A stretch of DNA of 64,000 bases. It comes from Coniella vitis (Eukaryota > Ascomycota > Sordariomycetes > Diaporthales > Schizoparmaceae). The stretch lies in assembly GCA_011317545.1 (NCBI GenBank), contig WUJK01000003.1:1798001-1862000 (forward strand), given 5' to 3'. How positions within the stretch are numbered: position 1 is the stretch's first letter; each line of letters begins with the position of its first letter. Below are positions 21,610 through 32,095 of this stretch, in pieces. Below the pieces are notes generated by a model. The model had not been told where the DNA came from and did not search any database. It saw nothing but the letters and a program-made list of their open reading frames with translations. The translations under genes and the position numbers were made by a program.

Positions 21610-24600
21610 CTAGCCAAGTCCAACAGCCCCAGCTGCTCTGCCCAGCTGTTCGATAAAGTGACACAAATTCTCTACAAGCGGCGCAGCGAGACCATCCAGG
21701 AAATTGCCGCGGAAGATCTCCACAACCACAGCCATACATTTCTTTGGCTCCTCCACGAGGCTCTGGTTGACAGCCGCAGCCCCGGCGCTGCTACCGCCCT
21801 CACCAATCACGCCTGTCGTGCCATGCCCAGCTGCACTCGTCATCCTGAGCCCCCGTATGACAGGCCTCCCGGTGCCAAAGTTGACAAACTGGTTCATCTG
21901 GCCTTGGTCTGGCGCATCGAGGAAGATCACGGGTTGGTTCTGGTTGTCCATGCCCGGTACTCGTAGAGCTCGCGTCACGACGCCCCATGCCCACAGCGCC
22001 AGTCCTGCATGGTATACTGCAATGGCGGGAAACGCTTGCAGGTGGCCAATGGGGAACTCGCGCGCCCATCGAAGGACCTGGCCAGCGTGCCAAATGGCGC
22101 GGCGGGAATGAGGTTCTTGGACCCACCGTTTGAGGGCGGGCAGCACGCGTCTTGCCTGTTCATCGTCTTCTTTGCCGGAAAAGAGCTGCAGGTCTTCCAG
22201 AGAGACGTGAAGGTACATCAACAATAAATCCACTGTCATGTTTTCGGAAGCAAACAGCATGTCGGGCCATTTCTGCGCCATGCTCAGCTGGAACTGCGCC
22301 AACACCTTGGTGTAGTCCTGGTGACGAGCGTCGAGCATCAAGCTTGGGTTCAGTGACGACATGGTGTTTGGAAATTTCGCCCACGGGTAGATGGACCGGA
22401 GCTGGCGATACTCGCAGACCCAGGCCGAGAAGCCATGCAGGAAGATGGAGATGGACAGCTGTGTGTCGAGTTGGTGCGTGTGGGTGCCGAGCACATCCAC
22501 GTCGCGGAGAATATCGCATAGTGATGGTGGTTGTGCCTGTGAGCCTGCGTATATTCGCAGGTGGTGCATTTTCCATTCCTGGGCGGTTTTGGCGAACCAC
22601 AATTCTCGAGCCTCGGGTAGCGGCAGTGTCAGTTCTGCATAGCATATGTTGGGGTGGGTCATGGTGTTCATGGATGAGTGGGCGTCGCGCAGAAAGAGGT
22701 GGAAGATGAGCCTGGCAAGAAAGTCAGTTTTACTGCTAGATCAACAAGCAGGACTGTTGGGATGTCTACCTTTTCCACGACTCTTGTTGGCACCAAACCT
22801 TCCACTTTGTTTCCAAAGCAGGCCCCTCATCTGTGGGGTATACGGGAATGAAGCCATAGTGTGATCGCTTAAATGCACCTCTACCGCGGGTCATGGTAAT
22901 GGGTATGCTCAAATCTGTTGCAAAGGAATGTATCAGCTTCGAGCCGTTCAGGTGATTTGGCGCCCACAGTTGTCAATGTAAGAGCAACACTTACGGCCCT
23001 CTGCAATCTCCATGCGTCTCCTGTTACCGCTCCATAATCCAATGTCTTGGTTCAGCACAAGAGCCTGCACGATACTAATGTCCTGTATTCTCGAATTGTT
23101 GTCTTCAAACTAATGGAATGTTGTTAATTTCCGTTCCAGATCTCGCCATATAGCACCATGTAATTGCATAACGCACCTTTGACGGTAAAGTGACTCCTAC
23201 GATGCGGTTAGTACCCCAGGACCGCATTATACATCGAGCTCGAGAACGGGAGAAAACTTACTGACTGCTTCTTGCAAAGCATACCCAAATTTTCGAAGTG
23301 ACACATGCGACGACAGAATCGCTCCGGCTGCAGCTGAAGTCGCAAGCCATTCCGGGCACTGTTCGTTCATGGAAAACGACCCAAAGTGGATATACTCGGA
23401 AACCTGGCACAGGTGCCAGGCCAGGAAGATGTGGACCAGAGAATCCATCATTTCGGTCGAAGGAAACGACGAAGCCACGCGTGCCGAGACAGCATTGTTC
23501 TGGCATGTGTTCAACACAATGGCCAATATCCTATCTCGCCCGGAAGGCTGCATCTTGTCGCTGACAATCTTGTCTGGCTGCAACTGCGAGTTGTTGACAT
23601 GGAGCAACGGCAAATTGTTGTTCTCGGCTTGAATGTTGTCTCTCCGGCCGTCGGGCACCCATTGCCACGGGGAATTCGCCCACACTGAGGCTAAGCGCTT
23701 GCGCATGTCGGAGAGAGAGACATCTATCGTTTCTTCGGGCTGGCTGGGCGTGTAGCCCACCAGGCTGGGGTCTGTTGCAAGGTTGGGAAAGTTGCCTATA
23801 TTCCAATTGTCGAGCATGCCAAAGTCTATGTCGTCCATTTCGAGGTTGGCATCATCGCGAAAGTCGAGCACAGCCAAGCTCTGCGTCGGAGCCATGCTGA
23901 GGGGATCCATTTGCTGGTGGTCTTGTTGATCGTACAGTACGTTTTGTAGGAATTCACCAAGCGGCGGAGGACTGGATGCTGTCAGGAGTGAAGAACCGTG
24001 GGGCGGTTGCACTGGGCGGCTGTTGATGTTGCCTTGGGCAATTGCTATTTGTCAACGCCTGAATGGATGAACAAAACAACGAACCACATCATAAGACAAG
24101 GGGATGGGGATTGCAGGTAGGAGGCCAGTCTCCCACATGGTTGCAGACTCATGTCAGAGCACACGCAGGAGGCAGGTGGCGCACAGAGATGCAACATATA
24201 TGCAGCAACAGGCAGCAGAGGGGGGAGGAAAGGTGCGCGAGATATACAAGGGAGAGACCAAAATCACTCACTGTGGCCGAAGACAGTGTCCGAAGTGGGT
24301 AGTTGGGCAGTTCCTGGCGCGCTGCGTGCGTGGTGGATAGTCACAACAGTAGGACTGGTGCTGCCAGATGGGGCATGGGCTGGATTTGTCATTACAGGAG
24401 TGCTAGATGTGGAGATTGTGCGGCCCAGTTGATCTGACTGGGAGGCCAAGGTACCCGGGCTGAGACTGCTTGATGCTGAGGCTGGCAAGGCGGCAGAAGG
24501 AGGCTGGCCATTGGGTGCGTGGGCGCCGTCGCTTCTGTTGGCCTGCGCCGCCGCTGCTGCTGCTGCTGCTGCTGGCACAAAGCCTTGGTGGGCGTCAGGA

Positions 24601-25457
24601 GGCGGAGCCTCGGCGGAAGCACCCAAAGACAACGGGCTCGCAGCAGGGCGATGCGTGCTGGAGCTGGCGTGGGAGCTGGCGTGGGCTTTGGCCGACAGAT
24701 GAAGCAGATGCATGGCCGCCGCCGAGCCCGCCTCGGAAGAAGCATACTCGCACACCAGGTTGCGGTTGCGGCACCGCGTGCACGGCTTCATCTCCTCGCA
24801 CTTGACACGCGCTCTGGCACAGGCCTGGCAAGCGTGCGCGACTCGACCAGCCCCAGGAGAGGAATGCAGACGCCGCCTCTTGGTGCCGGTGCCATCGTCG
24901 TTGTGGTTGGTGCGGTGGCGCTTGAGGAGATCCGCGCGCCCAAATGCTTTCCCGCAGATCTAAGGGGGAGCGTGCTACATCAACACACTGGTCAACTGCG
25001 TGCGGGCAAGGGGACGCGGCACACTCACATCGCAGACGAAGCGTTTGCCCAAGGTGTGCGTGGCAACATGGCGCTGCAGATGCTCCGGGCGGGAATATCG
25101 CTTCAGACAGTCGGCGCACTGGTAGAGACTCGCGTTCTGCGAGTGGCCACGCGACGAGGCTGTGGAGGTCGCAGGCGAGGCAATCGAGGACGTGGCCGAG
25201 TGCGCACTTGCTGGCGCCGTCAGGAGAGACGGATGAGCAGCAGCAGCAGCAGCAGCAGCAGGAGGAAAAGGTGGAGGAGCAGGAGCGGGCGCAGCAGCAG
25301 GAGCGGGAGGAGCGGGAGCGCGGAGAGAAGGGCGCTGTGGGCTGAACAGGCGCCGTGGGCGAGGCTGCGACGCCGGTGCAGGCAAACGCAATTGTGGGTC
25401 TGGTGCTGCAGCATAAGTCGGGTCCTTGTAGAAGGGCGGCGTGGACGGGCTGGCCAT
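21610..25457 (-). CDS. C2H2 + Zn2Cys6 transcription factor
   Basis: Seven exons on the minus strand: 25457-25029, 24959-24272, 24044-23262, 23196-23177, 23109-22995, 22914-22770 and 22711-21610. They give 1093 residues with all phases consistent. Exon 4 is only 20 nt. An Ala/Pro-rich N-terminus leads to two C2H2 fingers (about 114-134 and 142-162; CADCLKRYSRPEHLQRH and CDICGKAFGRADLLKRH, the second split by intron 1). A Zn2Cys6 cluster (C187, C190, C197, C203, C206, C213) follows, then poly-Ala/Ser linkers and a fungal-specific transcription factor domain in the C-terminal half (ALQEAVRVTLPSK, LNQDIGLWSGNRRRMEIAE, WKRLIFHLFLRDAHSSM). Such dual-finger proteins are known fungal regulators; Cmr1/Pig1 of melanin synthesis is one group with both finger types, but I cannot assign this one. 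Targets are unknown. Confidence 0.88.
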
Positions 25458-26222
25458 GGCGAGTTGCGGGTTGCGGGTTGTGGCGTGTTCTTACGATGTT
25501 TGTCGCTGGCTGCCGAGACAGAGGCCCGGCTCTCTGGTACAGGCTGCCCGCGGCGGGGCACAGCCTGGCAGGCCTGTCAACGGCGCTGGGCAGCAGCTAT
25601 AGGCGGACCGGGCGGCGCTTGGACAGCTGCGAGGCGTGCTGTGATAGGGCTGGAGAGCGGAAAGCTGAGCGAGGAAGGTGCAGCTCAGACAAACACTCCC
25701 AAAGTCGCAATAGGCCCCCCCCGTCAACTCACAAGTCACTACAAAGCAAGCTGCCTCGGCAGCGGGCCGAGCCCTGTCGAGCGAATCTCAGTGGACCCAA
25801 GGAGGGAAACAGAGGGCGAACTGATCTGGTGAGGGCAGTCACTGGGCAGTCAGGCATGTAAGTCGTGGCGGAAGGAGGGCCTGCAGCCGGGCGCGGGCAG
25901 GATCGGAAATGTGGGAGGACAACGGGTGATAAATTCCAGCCAGAAGTGAAGCGACAGAGCCTCCCAGACCGGTGCGGTTCGGTGCGGTCGCGGAAGGGGC
26001 GCCGGCCAGGCGGGACAGCAGGGGTGTACGTATGCCCCAGGGCGTGCCACGGGATTAAGCATAAAGTGCTGCGTATTCCAGGGTGGCGGACTAGATTCCA
26101 GGCCTCCTTCCCCTGTACCTTGCCCGTGGCACCACTGCAATGCGACCGTGGTAGCTGCCCAGACGGCGTGGTAACACTGGCATTTGCACGGCCTCGATTG
26201 CCGAAGCCGTGGGCTTACTACG

Positions 26223-26238
26223 TACTATGTACATAGTA
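26223..26238. repeat. Perfect 16-nt palindrome TACTATGTACATAGTA
   Basis: The sequence is its own reverse complement. Imperfect versions recur in other gene-free parts of this window (27490, 28201, 32768, 50893, 50973, 57936). Possible roles are a binding site for a dimeric regulator or a fragment of a tiny foldback element; neither is shown. Confidence 0.8.
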
Positions 26239-26730
26239 GTGCTTCGCACCTGCTCTGCTCCGCCATCGAGCTCTGCTGCCGTCTTATCCACCCTCCGCAA
26301 TCTTCCCGGTGCCGGAGGGTATCGTCATTTTTTCTTGTTTGTTTTTCCTGCGTATTCTCTTCGCGCCATCACTCCACATTGATCCAGTCAGTGCACCCTC
26401 TTCTCCAATCCAAAGGGCTGCGTACCGAGGTGGGATTGGCCATCAAGGGCTTGTGCTGCAACGCCCGCCATGCATGCTACGCTATCAGTCAGAAATGGCG
26501 AGTGCTTTTCTGACAAGAGCAGGGAGTCCATACCCGTCGCTGTCCCGCCATGACGCGGCCTCAATTTCCAGGTCTGCAATCCTCTATGGCCGCCCCTCTC
26601 GAGACAGCGAGGTCTCTGCATGGGACGCGCACTCGGTGCGCGGCTGAGCCATGGCGGAGCATGGCAACAAGCGGCCGCTGTTCTTGAACGAGTCAAGGTC
26701 CCGGCTTGGCGCGCCTTTCGCTCGCCCTCA

Positions 26731-26770
26731 CGACGACGCTCGACGACGCTCGACGACGCTCGACGACGCT
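26731..26770. repeat. 10-nt tandem repeat, unit CGACGACGCT
   Basis: Four perfect head-to-tail copies in non-coding DNA. Minisatellite-like; no function visible. Confidence 0.9.
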
Positions 26771-27489
26771 CGGCTTCGATTGCTGGCAACACAGCCAACG
26801 CTGACAACCGCCGATCTACAACGCCTCGCGCAGCAGATTCGCGCCTGTTGAACCAATGTGGTGTACCTCGCACAGGAAGTGCAGGGTTGTCGAACTGCAG
26901 CCAAGCCAATCACTCCTTGACCATGGTGAAACGAACTGCAGGGCAGCCCACAGGTCCTCCTATTTTCTGTCGCTATGCCTCATGGGGAAAGTCATGGCTC
27001 GGCGTTGTGGCACGGACAGGTGGAGACGTTGAGAAGCTGGCATCTCCAGCAAGTACCACCGTACATGCGTCGCCAACCCAAAACCCGACTATATTATTAG
27101 GTACATAGGACGGACGGACCTTGCCAGTGTCTCGAACCCTGAGCTTCACAATCAGAAAGCTACCTTGGCCCACCGACCACGCGTGACCGACCGCCTTTCA
27201 CGCCTTTTGCAGAGCAGCACCGCGCTCGCTTGGAGGGCTGGCACTGGAAACCGATTTTGGGACAACCACTTGGAGCTGGGCCTGCAGGATGATGAAATTT
27301 TCCCAAGAGTGTCTAGAACGGTCCATGGGGTTGTGTGCGTTGTGCGCCTGCATGTGAAACAAGGAGCCTTTGGAATGCAAAATCATCACGATGCATATCT
27401 GGGGGTTTACGTACGTGCAAAGGGTTGCCAGATGCAGTCGTTGTTGCAACACATTTTTCAGATCCAACGACTACTATGCAACTAATTCA

Positions 27490-27514
27490 TACATAGTATA
27501 CCATGTACATAGTA
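27490..27514. repeat. Pair of TACATAGTA motifs
   Basis: TACATAGTA occurs at 27490-27498 and again at 27506-27514, separated by TACCATG. It belongs to the dispersed motif family. Confidence 0.75.
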
Positions 27515-28200
27515 GCTGCACTCTGACAGGCTCTACTCTCTCTGTCCACACACGACACGAGGTCGTCAAGCCCTTTTCTATTAGCGCGCCCCGCTGCCTC
27601 GGGGGGCTTGACCAAGCATCACTCACATCCAAGCCACACATTCTATTAAACACAGTGGAGCAGAATTTGTTTGCATCTTGCTGCCCTGTTGTTGATGTTG
27701 TTGCTGCTGCTGCTGTTCCCGAAGTTGTTCCGCGACAAATTAGCCTGCATAGGCCCCCTACCCAAGCATTTGACAAGGCGTTGCTTCCTCTGAATGTTTG
27801 CATAGCAGCCCTGTGACGCGCCCCGTCCTCAATCTTCCGGGGCTGCAGGCTCGCGTTGCTTGTCCAGCTTCCCAGGCCGTGTTGAGAAGTAAAGAGACTG
27901 GCGCAAAGTGTTTCTGAGTGATAGTATTGTATGGTGTGGTGAAACGGAGTCGTGGGCCCGTGACTGATCGGGAAGCCATTCGCTGCTCGATACTCGTACT
28001 CTGCAATATCACTTCTCTGGACCACCTCTTCCTCCAGTTCGACCGCGGCCGCTCTCAAATGGGAAGTTTTGTCGTTTGTATTAGGTTGCTGCACAGTACT
28101 GCAAGTCCTGTGGTTCGCATCCAATCAGCGACTGGCCGGCGGAGGCTGCCCGAGGGTATTACGCGTACGTCGTCCCCTTGCATACATAACAGCACATGGC

Positions 28201-28253
28201 ACTATGTATAGTATACATAGTACATAGTGGTTGTACTACTAAGATAGTAGTAC
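28201..28253. repeat. Cluster of inverted TACATAGT/ACTATGTA and GTACTACT repeats
   Basis: ACTATGTA (28201-28208) faces TACATAGT (28214-28221), which repeats directly at 28221-28228. An 8-bp hairpin, GTACTACT (28233-28240) with AGTAGTAC (28246-28253) and a 5-nt loop, follows. More ACAGTACAT-like pieces lie at 28290-28310. About 520 nt upstream of the MFS start codon. Confidence 0.8.
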
Positions 28254-28772
28254 TATATATCATAGTACTCATCTCTCGCAGGTACACAGTACATGGGGTA
28301 CCCAGTATACACCACAACGGAGACTCTGTAGTCTGCATGCTTACCATTATTAGGCTCGCCAAGTTGCATCCTTGGACCAATGGCGACCTCCTTGTTTCCC
28401 AGGAGCCACTTTTGAAGGGTCGCTGACAGGGCGGAAATAATCTTGCTACAATCCATCCCAACAACACCTTATCAGACCCAAGTTCGCATGGGTAAATGTT
28501 CCGACCGCCCCCTCCAAGAGGAACACCCCTGGGGACAGGAGCCCGTTGTACTGTTGATACGTACGTTACTATGATCGTGGATGCTCCGTGGATCGTGAGG
28601 GCCCCGCTTCTTCAACGGGCTCTTGGCCGTGTCGTCCAGGATGGCGCCTGAACGCCGGCTTGCCCTCTGCCCAGGGCCCAAGTGAAGGGGGCTCGAGCAG
28701 CAACTTCGCAGACTTCAACATCTCGGCGAGCCGCTGGTCACGGATCGCACCACAAGCCATGTGCCGTGCACG

Positions 28773-30781
28773 ATGGAGGAAAGCAAGCCAACGCCAACCT
28801 GCACGCTGGGAAACGTCCGTCTGCGCAACGACGAGACGAACGAGATCATTCTGGTCCCCACTCCCTCGGCCGATCCAGACGACCCTTTGAACTGGTAGGT
28901 CAGGTCGAGCACCGGATCCTGCCCAGGCGGCCGCGTGCCTTGGACATGCATGGTACTGAAACATCTCACCAGGCCACAATGGTACAAAAAGTGCATCGCC
29001 GTGCTGGTCTGCTTTGCCATGCTCTGGTGCAACTTCCTCGCCGCCGGGCCGACGGTGGCCATGGTGCGCACCACGCTCGACTTCTTCCCCGACGCGACGT
29101 ACGCCACCGACAAGGTTGGCTTCCACCGCAACCTCGCCCGCGTGGCCTTCTTCTTCACGTCCACCGCGCTCTTCCAGGGCGTGGGCAACTTCCTGTGGGT
29201 CCCCCTGGCCAACAAGTACGGCCGCCGGCCCACGTATATCCTGAGCTACGCCATCTACTTTGCCTGCGCCATCTGGGCCGCTTTCGAGCGCACCTATGGC
29301 GGCTTCCTGGCCGCTCGCATCTTGATGGGCTTCGGCTCTGGCGCGGCCGAGACGCTGGCGCCCGTCACCATCTCGGACTTGTTCTTCCTCCATGAGCGCG
29401 GCACCATCATGGCCCTGTACACCTCCTGCCTGTCCGCAGGAGTTGCCTTTGGGATCATCATATCAGGGTAAGCCTGGGGCGAGAGCAAGCTTGCATGTCG
29501 TCATTGCATGGACGCAACTAACCTTGGGCCTGCGCGCGGTGCATAGGGTCATTGTCCTGCACCATGACTGGAGGGCCATCTACGAAGTGGCCAGCGCCTT
29601 CATCGGCCTCGTGCTGCTCCTTGCATTCTTTGCCTTCCCCGAGACAGCATTTGCACGCGGCAATGTGCCCATGGCAGGCTCTGACACGGCCCAGCCAGCC
29701 GCCACGCCGCGAAGCCGCCTGGATTTAGTTTTTGACGTGGAACAGGGCAAGCCAGACGAGACGCAGCTCGGGAGCAACAGTAACAAGACGGTGCCCAAGA
29801 AATCCTACCTCCAACGCCTGAAGCTCTTTAGCGGTACGTACACCTCCGAGCCACTGCACACGATGCTCCTGCGCCCGCTAGGCCTCGTTTGCCTCCCGCC
29901 GGTGCTGTGGGCCGCGCTCGTGCAGTCCGTCACCATCGGCTTCCTCGTCGGCGTCACCTCGAACGTGGATTCGGCCTTTTGGTCGGCGTACAGCTTTGCG
30001 CCGTGGCAGGTCGGGCTGTGCTTCCTCGCTGCGATCGTGGGATCCCTCGTGGGCATCCCGGCCGGCGGGCAACTGGGCGACTGGGTGGCCGACTCCTTGA
30101 CGAAGCGCAATGGCGGGATCCGAGAGCCCGAGATGCGGCTGCCGGCCATGGTCCCCTGCTTGCTCATGACGCCACTCGGTCTGGTGCTCTACGGTCTGGG
30201 AGTGGAGCGGCGCTTGCATTGGATGTGTCCCACGGTTGGGCTTGGCCTTTGTGAGTGCTTGAAAACCCCCGTCCTGCTTGTGTCGTGTTCCATGGCTGGA
30301 TGGGGCATGCGGTAAAGAAAAGAGACGAGATTCCTGATATTGTGTGCTGTGGTTGTGGTGCATGAACAGTGAACTTTTCCGTCGTGCAAGGCACCAACAT
30401 CTGCTTGGTCTACGTGATTGATGCGTACCGACCCGTCGCGGGCGAAGTCACCCTGGCCGTCATGGGATTCAAGTGTACGTTTCCGTTTCCGTTTTTGTTG
30501 TCGTTTCCGTTTCCGCCCCATCAGACACAGCCTCTCCACTCACCAAGTGCATTCTCGGCGACACAGCTCTCTTCGGCTTCCTCCTCTCCTTCTACGCCAA
30601 CCCCTGGATCAACCGCGACGGATACCAATGCGCATATGGGTCCATGGCCGGAATCGCCTCGGCCGTCATCCTCCTGTGGGTGCCACTCTATATCTGGGGC
30701 AAAAGGATACGCCACGTGACTTGGGCCTGGCCAGTCATGGCGTCGATTCGTTGGTCTGCTGATCGCGAGGTCGGTGAGTAA
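28773..30781 (+). CDS. MFS transporter, DHA1-type drug:H+ antiporter family
   Basis: Five exons, 28773-28894, 28973-29467, 29547-30250, 30370-30474 and 30567-30781, give 546 residues with consistent phases. The start MEESKPTPTC lies in a polar N-terminus with DPDDPLNW just before the first membrane span, a hallmark of fungal DHA1 proteins. About twelve hydrophobic segments follow. MFS motif A is visible between spans 2 and 3 (PLANKYGRRPTY), with RILMGFGSGAAET in span 4. A central cytosolic loop of about 90 residues contains FARGNVPMAGSD and PKKSYLQRLKLFSG. The C-terminal part has FGFLLSFYANPWINRDG. The protein should be a plasma-membrane 12-span exporter or importer of small organic molecules; substrate unknown. 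It is convergent with the dehydrogenase gene 226 nt away. Confidence 0.9.
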
Positions 30782-31007
30782 ATGTGCCAATGAGTGGTGG
30801 ACCAAGTTACTATTGTATGCGTGTCTGTAATACGGCGGCGCCTGGTTGGTTTCCTTTCTATCCAGGCGTGGTAAATAAATCTACTCGAAATGTGACCTGG
30901 CTTTCTATGTGAAACATACCGCTCACATAATACATCATTTTCTCTACCCTCCAAACATATATACACTCCAACCAGTGATGTATAAATTGACAACGAGACA
31001 TGGACGA

Positions 31008-32095
31008 CTAGAAACTCAAGAAACCGCCATCTATAACCGCATTCTGTCCAGAGATGCTCTTGATCTTGACAAAAGCGAGAACCTGCTCAGCAACATCCTA
31101 GAGGGAAGGTTAATACATTCGGCGCCACAAACAAAAAGAAGACCAAGAATCGGTTGGTCAGGGGTTTTCAAGTCTTTCATCAGGCCACTACTTACTTCAA
31201 CGGTAGCAACCCTCTGTAGCTTCGAGCTCTCATGCACTGCGCGAATCTTTTCGGGCGGAAATCTTTCAGCCCATTCCTGTAATGTTTATCGCTTTCGTCA
31301 GCATGGTTCATTCAACCGTAAGTATACCGAATGCCTTCAGACATATAAGTAGGTAGACAACAGGAGGAGGGGGAAAAAAGAAAGAAAGAATAAAAAACTT
31401 CAAACAACAAAGACACCCACAGTCATCAACAGGCCTGGGCTAACACTATTCACCCTCACTTTCGGCGCCGCAATTTTGGCTAGCGCCCGCGCCAGATGCA
31501 ACTGCGCCGCCTTGGTCACTGAGTACGCGAGCGAGCTCCCCGAGGGCTGCACACCTGCCAGACTCGCCGTCGTGATAAAAGATGCCGCCCCATCGTGCTG
31601 GGTATAGCCGGCCTCAAGGTACGGCCGCGCCGCGTGCATCAGCCACAGGTGGCTCTTGACGTTCATGGTAAAACACCGGTCCCAGTCCTCGTCGTCGAGG
31701 TTATCGTCAAGGTCCAGGAGGTCGCGCATGCGGGTCCAGCCGCCGTTGCTGAAGACCACGTCAATGTGCTGCTGCTTCGCACCCCATTCCCCTTCACCTT
31801 GGCCTCCTTCTTCTTCGGGAGGGCACATGATAGCGACCGTCTCTTCTACTAGTTGCTGGACTTCTTGGCGCACCGACAGGTCTGCCTTGATGGCGCAGTA
31901 ATCAGTTCGCCCTGGTTGTGCGGTGAGCGGGCTGGCGGCTTGGAGGGCGGCGACGAGGTCCTCAGCACGTTGGGCATTGCCGTGGTAGTTGATGACGACG
32001 CGCATGCCATTGCGTGCAAAGAGGAGGGCAACTGCTGCGCCGAGGCCGGCGGAGCCTGCTGTGATGAGGGCAATGGGCGGCAGGGAGGAAGGCAT
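31008..32095 (-). CDS. Short-chain dehydrogenase/reductase (SDR)
   Basis: Three exons, 32095-31421, 31276-31196 and 31097-31008, give 281 residues. The nucleotide-binding motif is ITAGSAGLGAA (a TGxxxGxG variant) near residue 11. The strand-4 motif is FSNGGWT in place of NNAG. The catalytic pair is YSVTK, with ITTASLAG supplying the Ser. The C-terminus reads TVEDVAEQVLAFVK and SGQNAVIDGG once spliced, as in classical SDRs. Donors are GTGGGT (weaker) and GTAAGT; without these introns the protein would lose the conserved C-terminal block. Substrate unknown. A TA-repeat (about 32109-32121) sits only about 14 nt upstream of the start codon. Confidence 0.87.

Larger units (their letters stand above)
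25458..28772. other. Gene-free 3.3 kb between divergent regulator and transporter
   Basis: Long shared upstream region of the transcription factor (-) and the MFS gene (+). It holds a 10-nt tandem repeat (26731-26770) and three clusters of TACATAGTA-type palindromes (26223, 27490 and 28201). Open frames such as 27474-28124 (-) and 26620-27108 (+) have no domain features. No RNA gene seen. Confidence 0.55.

Noticed and set aside
27100..27200. GGTTCGAGAC on the minus strand, resembling a tRNA B box
   Set aside because: No matching A box, acceptor stem or anticodon arm could be folded around it.
27474..28124. 216-codon minus-strand frame upstream of the MFS gene
   Set aside because: No domain, its start side overlaps the palindrome-rich region, and codon composition looks random.
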